Assembly (NCBI RefSeq): GCF_947488985.1
Contig: NZ_CANLBV010000013.1
Coordinates: 1-64,000 of the forward strand
Direction of reading: 5' to 3'
Length of the DNA: 64,000 bases
Source of the DNA: an uncultured Vibrio sp.
GTDB lineage: Bacteria; Pseudomonadota; Gammaproteobacteria; Enterobacterales; Vibrionaceae
Under the pieces are notes generated by a model. It was not told where the DNA came from, did no database searches, and saw only the letters and a list, made by a program, of their open reading frames with translations. The first letter of the stretch is position 1. Each line of letters begins with the position of its first letter. The position numbers were made by a program, and so were the translations under genes. Shown here in pieces: positions 35,201 to 44,400 of this stretch.

Positions 35201-36550
35201 GCGATTTGTGACGTTAAACAGACGTCAGCACCTACCAACCTAAACCCGGCTACAACGACGGGAGCGCCTGGTTTTATGGCTTCGGGCGAGAGTTTTTCTG
35301 TTACTTATCGACCAATCATATTTGGTAGCGGTGATGAGTGTCATTTAGACGTAACCGCGAATTATGCACTCGATTCTGGTCCTATAGATGTATCTTTTGA
35401 ATTAGCCTATCCAGATATTATCGATAACAACTTAAATATTACTCCCCCAAATGTAGGTCCCTTTAGTGGCTCCTCAGAGCTTGTTGTTTCTAATTATGTT
35501 TGGGATGATGTGGGTTCGGTTGAGTTTAAGACCAGCGCCACGTACCTAACGATGGTGTTAGATGAAGACGCTCAAGTTATCGGTCGTTTTTATCCGAAAT
35601 ATTTTTTAACAACCGGCACTCCAGTTTGGGATTATCCGGGAAGCGATGAAAGTGAGCAACGCTTTGCTTATATGAATCAACCTTTTGATGGTGTTGAATT
35701 TCAAGTTGAGGCGCTAAATGCTCTAGGAAACGCGATTGAAAATTATGCATCATTTGATACCACGTTAACGGCAGGTTTCTCATTATTTGAGCCAAATTTT
35801 ATTGACCGTTTTCATTCTCCAGTGCCTAACAAAGTGTGGGCTGCTACTTCTGATCATCGAAGTATCGGTACTTTTACATTAAGTCAAAGTTCTCCTTCAA
35901 CAAACTGTGATTCAGAACTATGTCTAGAAAAATTATCAACGGCTAACAATTATGAGGATGGTCCCTACAACGGTGCAAATGGCCACTCAACAGATATATC
36001 AATTACTCACACAGGTTCTGTAAGTGATGATCCCGTTGCTTATCGTAATGAGGAAGGGGATAGAGATCCTCAACGTCTAACAGAGCAACCCGATATCAGA
36101 TTTGGCAGAGTTAACCTTGATAGTGTTGGTGGTAATACCGGCGCTGAATTAGCGATTCCGTTGCGTACCGAATATTGGAACGGTAGCCGTTTTATTGTCA
36201 ATGACGATGATAGCGCGACACGTGTTGATGCATCCACGAGCGCTAGCGATGTTATTTGGTCTGAAGATGATGGTTCGCCCACTACAGTAGCACTCTCTGA
36301 TGGCGGACAAATCTCTGATGGAGAGTCTCGCAACTTGACGGCTTCTCAAGGCGAAGATGTCAGTATTCGTGAGCAAGTGCAGTTGTGGCAAAGCATGGAT
36401 GATACTCCATGGCTTAGATACTATTGGAATAGTGATAAAGTACCGGATGTGAGTGGAGAGCAAGATCCTTCCACCGTGGTCACGTTTGGTATCTATCGTG
36501 GTAACGATCGTGTGATCTACCGAGGTGAAAGTGGCTTAACAGGTCAGTAA
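32204..36550 (+). CDS. mshQ: MSHA biogenesis protein MshQ, giant secreted protein
   Basis: A 1448-aa exported protein of the MSHA locus, possibly the pilus-tip adhesin. The signal peptide is MKAWRYILVACFSLFPLVAT. Several parts can be told apart. Residues about 160-290 resemble an H-type-lectin-like beta fold (YEFGIVQCSGGECKIS, PLVFVMPTID). Residues about 580-740 form a repetitive, probably beta-helical stretch (NLTLNSRNNTIKVNSKSTI). Residues about 760-1448 match the large MshQ C-terminal region (DUF6701 type). Cys residues are paired throughout. The start ATG 32204 has AAGGAG eight bases upstream. The 3' part looks more AT-rich than the flanking genes, by eye. Confidence 0.82.
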   Translation: MKAWRYILVACFSLFPLVATASTCNVDPSGEFKISFNINSAQLVESVMAEQESGNNRPEYTIWTNDINEPTVGDTPFIRDPSYMVVGGDYSVQLIYQPGSGNNVGTADYYVDDGMGFTFLGNYPADFKGIHPQSVDINSGDSTDLVCDSSDIEPPPVYSNDAQYEFGIVQCSGGECKISLTQSYTNTPLVFVMPTIDSSAPDADAPATLMVTEVSKTEATIEQVKAPKNGGGSDLDSQPITEVSYLAIEPGVADFNGHQVIAGYLNTDAASAKSGSNSNDRVLYSDFGGVGFSSNPVVLHQIQTRNNHDKWMTSGKVGRTDETSYIDLFLELSASHSSNDDYEDEKIAFLATLPTNSNLEVDGYKVQFARGYDTPSQSGNDPMLDGCEDKYATTSLNHIDGIIANKQERAGGHGGWLRRCNINTNQVSFVVDEDFRDRTHIPEEVGYFAFEVNDISLDICEIFPAPAISWKDNSQVTFNSSPSFPSDETVKYFIGGWGGEYCSPSETDCQNIRMGFDHLTDNSRYSYTCQTGRCTTGGEKVDDTNFRSINFPSLSGDVVFNNARPDEIDHTGSCEAALVGDVCHPVGQGDGVIDINTDLNSLTLNHNGSTYPIEYRFPDNKTVYIGTLLSNSENITLSVGANSYHYFRNLTLNSRNNTIKVNSKSTIVIKDSLAFNSPVEVSNDYATDDLIFYGPNADATLKVASGTVVNAHLLFDSIRLNEGGAIGGSVVTNDLTINHANTVIFGQNSCYSSPVRYQLSLTPNKDFSLLCEKPQVTVTVTDTQGNSPTQPVEVTMTIPNDITVSDVIEGNNNGGNSYLTNSSGVLILELDTATIGTYTIEAELASDSTQNDAGDFLVSLYKFEASDVYAVAGQSANFDLTVLACKDATATPVSSYRGDKTLSISDFSLVQPTSAQGAFDGNLQVKSEGDWSDSSVVFNFSSSAQATGSIIYNESGSVSFKLSDPTFECPDGYDCQDDTGGAWEALEGVVNVYVRPWKVAICDVKQTSAPTNLNPATTTGAPGFMASGESFSVTYRPIIFGSGDECHLDVTANYALDSGPIDVSFELAYPDIIDNNLNITPPNVGPFSGSSELVVSNYVWDDVGSVEFKTSATYLTMVLDEDAQVIGRFYPKYFLTTGTPVWDYPGSDESEQRFAYMNQPFDGVEFQVEALNALGNAIENYASFDTTLTAGFSLFEPNFIDRFHSPVPNKVWAATSDHRSIGTFTLSQSSPSTNCDSELCLEKLSTANNYEDGPYNGANGHSTDISITHTGSVSDDPVAYRNEEGDRDPQRLTEQPDIRFGRVNLDSVGGNTGAELAIPLRTEYWNGSRFIVNDDDSATRVDASTSASDVIWSEDDGSPTTVALSDGGQISDGESRNLTASQGEDVSIREQVQLWQSMDDTPWLRYYWNSDKVPDVSGEQDPSTVVTFGIYRGNDRVIYRGESGLTGQ

Positions 36551-36620
36551 TAATATAATTTTTACCCCTTAAGTTAGGAATGTGTAAGAAATTGCGGCTT
36601 TCAGTCCATGTTTACACCTC

Positions 36621-36647
36621 AATGCCTTGCCGTGACAGCAAGGCATT
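36621..36647 (+). terminator. Hairpin between mshQ and mreB
   Basis: AATGCCTTGC-CGTGACA-GCAAGGCATT is a strong stem without a T-run. It may end or slow transcription from mshQ before mreB, or protect the mreB leader. Confidence 0.4.
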
Positions 36648-36691
36648 GGTACATTTAGTGCAATTTTTGTCTTCTAATTCTTGCAGGATGA

Positions 36692-37744
<1,053 letters not shown>

Positions 37745-37756
37745 TATTCAGTGTTA

Positions 37757-37836
37757 GGCTCTTTGGTTATCTAGTTTGGTGTAAAGAGCCTAGGACCCGT
37801 CTATAGGATCAAATGTAGCTCTAGGATCAAATATAG
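37757..37836 (+). repeat. Hairpin and 18-bp-period direct repeat between mreB and mreC
   Basis: GGCTCTTT...AAAGAGCC (37757-37790) could form a long-loop hairpin. Behind it, TAGGATCAAATGTAG (37804) recurs as TAGGATCAAATATAG (37822), and the second copy holds the AGGA in front of mreC. A recent small duplication of the mreC leader is likely. Confidence 0.5.
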
Positions 37837-37837
37837 A

Positions 37838-38725
37838 ATGAAGCCAATTTTTGGTAGAGGTCCCTCTCTACAATTGCGCCTGTTTTTTGCTGTAATTTTA
37901 TCAGCCAGCCTTATGCTGGCTGATAGTCGTTTAGATGCTTTCTCAAGTGTCCGCTATCTATTAAACAGCATGGTTGCACCTATTCAGTATGCAGCCAACT
38001 TACCTCGCACTATGTTCGATGGTGTATACGACCGCTTTAGCACGCGTAAAGGGTTGATCGAATCCAATCACAGCCTGAAACGTGAAACCCTACGTCTTAA
38101 GAGTGAATTAACGCTTCTTGATCAGTATCAAGAGGAAAATAAACGCTTACGTAAGCTATTGGGCTCTCCGTTTATCCGTGATGAGAAGAAAGTCGTTACA
38201 GAGGTAATGGCCGTCGATACTTCGCCGTATCGCCATCAAGTGGTGATCGATAAAGGTCAGATTGACGGGGTGTATGAAGGTCAGCCAGTGATCAACGAGA
38301 AAGGCATTGTCGGTCAAGTCACTTTTGTGGCCGCACACAATAGCCGTGTGTTGCTGCTTACCGATGCAAATAATGCTATTCCCGTACAAGTGATCCGTAA
38401 TGATATCCGTGTGATTGCGTCCGGCAATGGCAAGATTGATGAGATCCAGCTAGAGCACATTCCTACCAGTACCGATATTCAACCCGAAGATCTGTTGGTG
38501 ACATCGGGATTAGGTGGCGTCTACCCAGAGGGCTACCCTGTGGCCTACATTTCTGCCGTTGATTACGATCCAGAACGTGAGTTTGCGGTCATTAAAGCCG
38601 AGCCGGTGGTTGAGTTTGATAAGCTCAGATACTTGCTGCTGGTGTGGCCAGACGAAAACAAACAAAGACAAGCGGATCAATCCAGTATCGAACAAGCAAT
38701 GTTAGAGGGCGAAAATGGCCAATAG
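37838..38725 (+). CDS. mreC: Rod-shape-determining protein MreC
   Basis: An inner-membrane protein (295 aa) with one N-terminal span (LRLFFAVILSASLMLADS), a coiled coil (about 75-110) and the periplasmic double beta-barrel (about 115-275, with DKGQIDGVYEGQPVINEKG and VTSGLGGVYPEGYPVAY). It activates PBP2-RodA in the elongasome. It overlaps mreD by eleven bases. Confidence 0.97.
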   Translation: MKPIFGRGPSLQLRLFFAVILSASLMLADSRLDAFSSVRYLLNSMVAPIQYAANLPRTMFDGVYDRFSTRKGLIESNHSLKRETLRLKSELTLLDQYQEENKRLRKLLGSPFIRDEKKVVTEVMAVDTSPYRHQVVIDKGQIDGVYEGQPVINEKGIVGQVTFVAAHNSRVLLLTDANNAIPVQVIRNDIRVIASGNGKIDEIQLEHIPTSTDIQPEDLLVTSGLGGVYPEGYPVAYISAVDYDPEREFAVIKAEPVVEFDKLRYLLLVWPDENKQRQADQSSIEQAMLEGENGQ

Positions 38726-39203
38726 CGTGTTAAGAAGCAAGGCGGTAATTGGTTGCTCATTATTGATAGCGCTTATTCTGCAAACCATCCCTTGGCCCGG
38801 CAGCTTAGATCTCTTCAGGCCTTCTTGGTTACTGTTGGTAACCTGTTACTGGGTGCTGGCTGTTCCTCACCGAGTGAATGTGGGCAGCGCTTTAGTTCTT
38901 GGTTTATTGTGGGATCTTTTGATTGGTTCGACATTGGGCATTCGCGGCATGATGATGGCCATTATGATGTACATTGTTGCTCTGAACTTTCTGGTGATCC
39001 GGAATATGGCGTTGTGGCAGCAAGCGATGATCATTGCCGCGTTATCTGTGTTATTTGAAATGTTGGTATTCTTTGGTGAATATATGATTCAAGATGTTGT
39101 ATTCAATCCATTATCACTATGGAGCGCATTGATAAATTGTATACTTTGGCCTTGGGTGTTTTTATTGATGAGACGCGTGCGTCGCCATTGGCATGTTAGG
39201 TAG
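38715..39203 (+). CDS. mreD: Rod-shape-determining protein MreD
   Basis: A 162-aa polytopic inner-membrane protein with about five hydrophobic helices, typical of MreD. GAGGG sits just upstream of ATG 38715, inside the end of mreC. It overlaps or abuts maf, so mreBCD and maf are one transcription unit. Confidence 0.93.
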   Translation: MANSVLRSKAVIGCSLLIALILQTIPWPGSLDLFRPSWLLLVTCYWVLAVPHRVNVGSALVLGLLWDLLIGSTLGIRGMMMAIMMYIVALNFLVIRNMALWQQAMIIAALSVLFEMLVFFGEYMIQDVVFNPLSLWSALINCILWPWVFLLMRRVRRHWHVR

Positions 39204-39210
39204 CCCAATA

Positions 39211-39981
39211 ATGAACAAGAAACCGTTAGTGTTGGCATCTGGCTCACCACGCCGCAAAGAGTTGCTTTCTCAGTTGGGCTATGAGTTTTCAGTGCTTGTC
39301 ACGGATATTGAAGAGTGTAAGCATCCTCAAGAAACCGCTGAGCAGTATGTTAAGCGACTCTCTTTAGATAAGGCTTTGGCCGCGTTATCTTTATTAACAG
39401 CGAATGCCGCTGAAAAGCAGCATGTCGCTGCAGGTTCTGATACTGTAGGTCCTCGTTTTGATAATTCAGCTCTAGACTCTGACGCCACAACTCCAAGTTC
39501 TGCTAATGCAGCGCTAGGTGCTGTAGGTGTAGATCTTAGTTCTGCTAATGCAGCGCTAGGTGCTGTAGGTGTAGATCTTAGTTCTGATAATGCAACTTTA
39601 GGCGCTAACGCTGTCGTTCTGGGTTCTGACACTGTCGTCGTCAGCCAAGGGCAAGTTCTCGAAAAACCGACGGATTTTGCTGATTGTCGGCGGATGCTGA
39701 CTCAGCTATCGAACCAGCGCCATCAAGTGATGACGGCGGTTTCTGTGGTTTCGAATCAAAAACAAAAGACAGACATCATTACTACCGATGTATGGTTTAA
39801 ACCCCTCTCTGAGCAAGAAATAGAACAATATTGGCAAACAGGGGAGCCATGCGACAAAGCAGGAAGTTATGGGATCCAAGGCTTAGGGGGACGTTTTGTT
39901 ACCCGAATCGAAGGTAGCTATTACGCCGTTGTCGGCTTACCTTTATTTGAAACGGATCAGCTACTGCAAGAATTCTTATAA
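39211..39981 (+). CDS. maf: Maf-family nucleotide pyrophosphatase with in-frame repeat insert
   Basis: A Maf/YhdE-type enzyme, known to hydrolyse dTTP and UTP or modified nucleotides. Family motifs are present: LASGSPRRKELL (8-19), SLDKALA, GSDTVVV (catalytic Asp near 140), LEKP and EPCDKAGSYGIQG. It is 256 aa instead of about 190. The extra 63 residues lie between two copies of GSDTV (residues 75-79 and 138-142) and contain SSANAALGAVGVDL twice plus a decayed third copy. Removing 63 residues restores the normal AAGSDTVVVS junction. The start ATG 39211 fits the family; ATG 39193 is also in frame. Confidence 0.88.
   Translation: MNKKPLVLASGSPRRKELLSQLGYEFSVLVTDIEECKHPQETAEQYVKRLSLDKALAALSLLTANAAEKQHVAAGSDTVGPRFDNSALDSDATTPSSANAALGAVGVDLSSANAALGAVGVDLSSDNATLGANAVVLGSDTVVVSQGQVLEKPTDFADCRRMLTQLSNQRHQVMTAVSVVSNQKQKTDIITTDVWFKPLSEQEIEQYWQTGEPCDKAGSYGIQGLGGRFVTRIEGSYYAVVGLPLFETDQLLQEFL
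39496..39621 (+). repeat. 42-bp tandem repeat inside maf
   Basis: Two perfect 42-bp copies (39496-39537 and 39538-39579, each starting AGTTCTGCTAATGCAGCGC) are followed by a diverged third (39580-39621, starting AGTTCTGATAATGCAAC). As 42 is a multiple of three, copy-number change keeps the frame. The copies lie within the insert between the two GSDTV motifs. Confidence 0.92.
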
Positions 39982-40001
39982 TTACTAATCTGAGGTGTAC
40001 C

Positions 40002-41471
40002 ATGAGTGCTGAATTGTTGCTTAATGTGACCCCGAGTGAAACTCGTGTGGCCATGATTGAAGGCGGAGTTCTTCAAGAGATCCATGTTGAACGAGACGCG
40101 CGGCGCGGTATCGTAGGAAACATCTATAAAGGTCGTGTCAGCCGTGTTCTTCCGGGAATGCAGGCCGCGTTTGTCGATATCGGCCTTGAGAAAGCAGCTT
40201 TTTTACACGCCTCCGATATTGTCCCGCACACTGAATGCGTGGCTGAAAATGAAAAGAAACAATTTCAGGTTCGTGATATTTCAGAACTGGTTCGTCAAGG
40301 GCAAGACATTGTCGTTCAAGTCGTCAAGGACCCGCTTGGCACCAAAGGGGCGCGCCTAACCACAGATATTACCTTACCCTCTCGTTATCTGGTGTTTATG
40401 CCGGGAGCAAGCCATGTTGGCGTCTCTCAACGTATTGATAGCGAGTCAGAACGTCACCGCCTTAAAAAAGCCGTGTCTCGTTACTGTGATGAACACGGTG
40501 GCTTCATTATCCGCACGGCGGCAGAAGGCGCTGACTCACATGAATTAGCCCAAGATGCGGCATTCCTAAAACGCTTGTGGTTAAAGGTATTAGAACGTCG
40601 TGGTAAGCACAAAGCGCGCACTCGTCTCTACGGCGAGCTTTGCCTAAGTCAACGCATCTTACGTGACTTTGTCGGGACAGAATTGAGTAAAATTCAGGTC
40701 GACTCTCGTCTTGAATATGAAAACCTCAAAGAGTTTACCTCTGAGTACGTCCCTGAGCTTACCGAGAAGCTTGAGCTGTATGAAGGTGATAAACCTATCT
40801 TTGATATGTACGATACCGAGAACGAGATTCAGCGTTCATTGGATCGTAAGGTGGAGCTGAAGTCGGGCGGTTACTTGATTATCGATCAAACCGAAGCGAT
40901 GACCACCGTCGATATCAATACGGGGGCCTTTGTTGGTCGCCGTAATCTCGAAGAGACGATTTTCAATACCAATGTTGAAGCGACCCAAGCGATTGCCCGT
41001 CAGCTGCGTTTACGTAACTTGGGTGGCATTATCATCATCGACTTCATCGATATGTTGTCGGAGGCGCACCGTAAGCGAGTGCTAACTTCTTTGGATGCGG
41101 CGCTGAGCAAAGATCGCGTGAAAACCAATATCAATGGCTTCACACAGCTTGGTTTGGTTGAGATGACGCGCAAACGGACTCGTGAAAGTATTGAGCATAT
41201 TTTATGTACCAGTTGCCCGGCTTGTGAAGGTCGAGGCTCTGTGAAGACCGTTGAAACCGTGTGTTATGAGATACTTAGAGAGATCACCCGTGTCAACCGT
41301 GCCTACGACTCTGACAACTTCGTGGTGTATGCGGCGGCATCGGTTGTTGAGGCGCTTGAAGGTGAAGAGTCTCATGCGTTGGCTGAGCTTAAGGTCTTTA
41401 TTGGTAAACAAGTTAAAATCCAGGCTGAACCTTTGTACATACAAGAGCAGTTTGATGTTGTCATGATGTAA
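40002..41471 (+). CDS. rng: Ribonuclease G
   Basis: An endoribonuclease of the RNase E/G family, which matures the 5' end of 16S rRNA. The 489 aa start with LLLNVTPSETRVAMIEGG, followed by an S1 domain (about 38-120, GNIYKGRVSRVLPGMQAAFVD), a DNase I-like catalytic core with TTVDINTGAFVG (Mg2+-binding Asp) and IIIDFIDM, and the zinc-link CTSCPAC. It lacks the long C-terminal scaffold of RNase E. It lies 20 bp after maf. Confidence 0.96.
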   Translation: MSAELLLNVTPSETRVAMIEGGVLQEIHVERDARRGIVGNIYKGRVSRVLPGMQAAFVDIGLEKAAFLHASDIVPHTECVAENEKKQFQVRDISELVRQGQDIVVQVVKDPLGTKGARLTTDITLPSRYLVFMPGASHVGVSQRIDSESERHRLKKAVSRYCDEHGGFIIRTAAEGADSHELAQDAAFLKRLWLKVLERRGKHKARTRLYGELCLSQRILRDFVGTELSKIQVDSRLEYENLKEFTSEYVPELTEKLELYEGDKPIFDMYDTENEIQRSLDRKVELKSGGYLIIDQTEAMTTVDINTGAFVGRRNLEETIFNTNVEATQAIARQLRLRNLGGIIIIDFIDMLSEAHRKRVLTSLDAALSKDRVKTNINGFTQLGLVEMTRKRTRESIEHILCTSCPACEGRGSVKTVETVCYEILREITRVNRAYDSDNFVVYAAASVVEALEGEESHALAELKVFIGKQVKIQAEPLYIQEQFDVVMM

Positions 41472-41481
41472 TGGATATTTT

Positions 41482-44400
41482 GTGAGTTCAAGTGTCACTC
41501 TGATTCTACGTGCATGTCTTTGGTTAGTGGTTACTCTGCTGGTCACACTAGCCATTGCGGTCACCACACTGCGCGTAGCCTTACCTAATTTAAATCAGTA
41601 TCAATCTGAGATTGAGCTTTGGGTCAACCAACATTCCGGTTTTGAGTTCTCAATTCAAGATGTCGGTGGTTTTTGGCGCAATACTCACCCTTCAATAGCG
41701 CTGCAAGGCGTTCAAGCCAACCTTCCCAATACCGAAGAGGCGATATTTTCTGTTGAGCGTATCGAGGTTGAGTTCGATCTGATTCAATCTTTGCTGCAAA
41801 TGCGCCCAGTGGTTGCTGAGTTGGTGATGAATCAAATGTATCTCGATATACGTTCGGTGGATCTGTTTACCGCTCAGAGTAATGCTGATGAGGAGTCGAC
41901 CGATTCGTCACGGCGGATCATGCAAGAGCTCGATAGCCTATTACTCAAAACGCTGGTTGATGTCACCGCCAAAGATTCTTCCATTCTCTACCACTCGGTT
42001 TCCGGTGAGGAGCGTCAGCTCGATATTGAGACCTTAAAGTGGCAAAACTCTGGACAACACCACCTTGCTGAAGGGGTGGTTAGCATTAAAGACGCCAACC
42101 TTAACTCCTTGTTAGTAAGCGCTAACTTTGTTGACGGTGGCTCGCTCACTGATGTCTCGGGTGAGTTCTATGTTAGTGCTGACAGCATCTCAGTTGAACC
42201 GTGGCTCACTCACTATATGCAGCAAGAGTCTGGCATTGAAACCGGTACGGTCAGCCTCAATAGCTGGCTGACCCTCAAAAACAGCATCCCCGTCAGTGCC
42301 TTCGTTGAGGTGTTACCCTCTAAGTTGACGTGGGACGAAGAGGGACAGCACGACTTACTGATTGAGTCTGGAGTCTTTAAGTTGCTGCCAGTGGATGATG
42401 GCTGGCAAGTAAATGGTCACTCACTCAACCTAAGAACCGATGACAGACCATGGCCAGAGCTTGATTTCGCGTTCAAGTGGCATAATGGGCCGTGGCAGCT
42501 CAATGTCTCTGAGCTTGATATTGAAACGCTGACGCCATTAGTCAAATTGATGCCAGATACTGAGCAATCAAGCAAGATGCTCAATTTATTAGCGCCGGGT
42601 GGTCTGGTGTCGGATATTCGTGTATCGATGGATTCGGGCGTCGAAAGCATGCGTTACTCCGCCAATTTCTCTGAGCTGGCGATTGAGCAATGGGAGTTAG
42701 TCCCAGGGTTTAGTCAGGTGTCAGGCAGCGTGTTTGGCTCGGCATCAGAAGCGAAAGCCAGCCTGCATGTGATTGATGACGTGTTTCCGTATGGTGATGT
42801 TTTTCAAGCGCCGCTGAATATCAAGCAAGGTCAGGTTGAGATTGTTTGGCAGCAAGATGATAACGGCTGGAAGCTTTGGTCAGACAAGGTCACGGCCGCC
42901 ACGCCAGACTTACAAGTGTTGGGCGCTTTTCGTTTAGATTTTCCGAATGATGCCAGCCCACAGCTGTCTTTTTACGGCGAAGCGGACGCTTACAATGTCG
43001 GTGAAACATGGCGTTACCTGCCGACACTGGCACTGGGGCAAGACCTGACGGATTACCTGTCTACGGCGATTCAAGCAGGTAAAGCCGATACGGTGAAGCT
43101 GCTATGGCACGGTGAGCTGGCTCAATACCCATATGCCAAACATGATGGTATTTTCCAGGTTTGGGTTGGGCTGGAAGATGCGCAATTCAGTTTCGATACC
43201 TCGTGGCCATTGATCACCGATCTTCAACTTGATCTGTTGTTTGAAAATGACGCGATGCATCTAGATTCGCGATCGGCACAGTTGATGGATGTGACGGCGG
43301 ATCGCATTACCGGGCGCATCCCAGTTTTAGGCCCTGGCGGGCATATTGAAATAGAAGCCAAGGCGACTGCGTCTGGCAATGCGGTGCGTGACTATATGAT
43401 GGCCTCGCCACTGGTTGATTCGGTAGGGGCGGCGTTAACTGCCCTGCAAGTCAATGGTGATGTCTCTTCTGAGTTTCAGCTCAATATTCCCTTTGATTCT
43501 GAAAACGAAGCCAGAGCGTGGGGTTATGCCGACCTCAATGACAATCACGTTAAGATTGAAGCGCCGCCGATGCAGCTTGAAAACGCGACTGGGCGAATTG
43601 AGTTTGATAACGATGTAGTGACTGCAAACGGACTCGCCGCAGAGTTGCTTGAGCAAGGTATCTCTATCGATTTCAAAGGGAAGAATAATGGCCCGAGTTA
43701 TGCTGTTGATATCGATGTGTTGGGCGATTGGGATGTCGAGCCTCTCGAACCCTATGTCGGGGAGCAATGGTTAAGTCGTTTGTCAGGCCATGCGCAATGG
43801 CACAGTCAGATCGATATTCTGCTCAATGATGTCGGCTTTACTTACCAACTCGATTTACAGTCGGATCTCAAATATTTGGCCAGTGATTACCCTTATCCAT
43901 TAGCGAAGAAGTTACGCGAAAGTGGTTCGGCAAGGTTGCAAGCGTCGGGTAATCAAGAAGCGATTACCACACGTCTGCAACTACCAAATACCAAATACCA
44001 AGCAGAGATTGATATCACAGGTGACGTACCAAAACTCACGGCAACCAATCTCGTGCTGGGTCGAGGAGGCTATAAAATTAGCCCAGTGGTAGGGCATCGC
44101 GCGTTGATCCGTACCGATCACTTTAATGCTGACGATTGGTTGGCAGTGGTGATGGAGCCAGTGCAGCCATCCGACGCGGTGCTAAGCCAAATGAACACGC
44201 CAATCATTCCATCACCGAGTCGTGTTACCCTTGAAAGTAAGGAGCTGATTTTAGGCGGTATTGCTTGGAATGACGTCGATTTTAGCGCACGCAAGAACAA
44301 GCAAGCATGGCAGATAGAGGTCTCTAGCCAAGAGCTAGAAGGCGATATTAACTATCTGGCTCCTTATGACTTAACGGTGTCACTGGATCGCCTACATCTG

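Noticed and set aside
39211..39981. Two fused maf genes
   Set aside because: Only GSDTV is duplicated; the other Maf motifs occur once, so this is an insertion and not a gene fusion.
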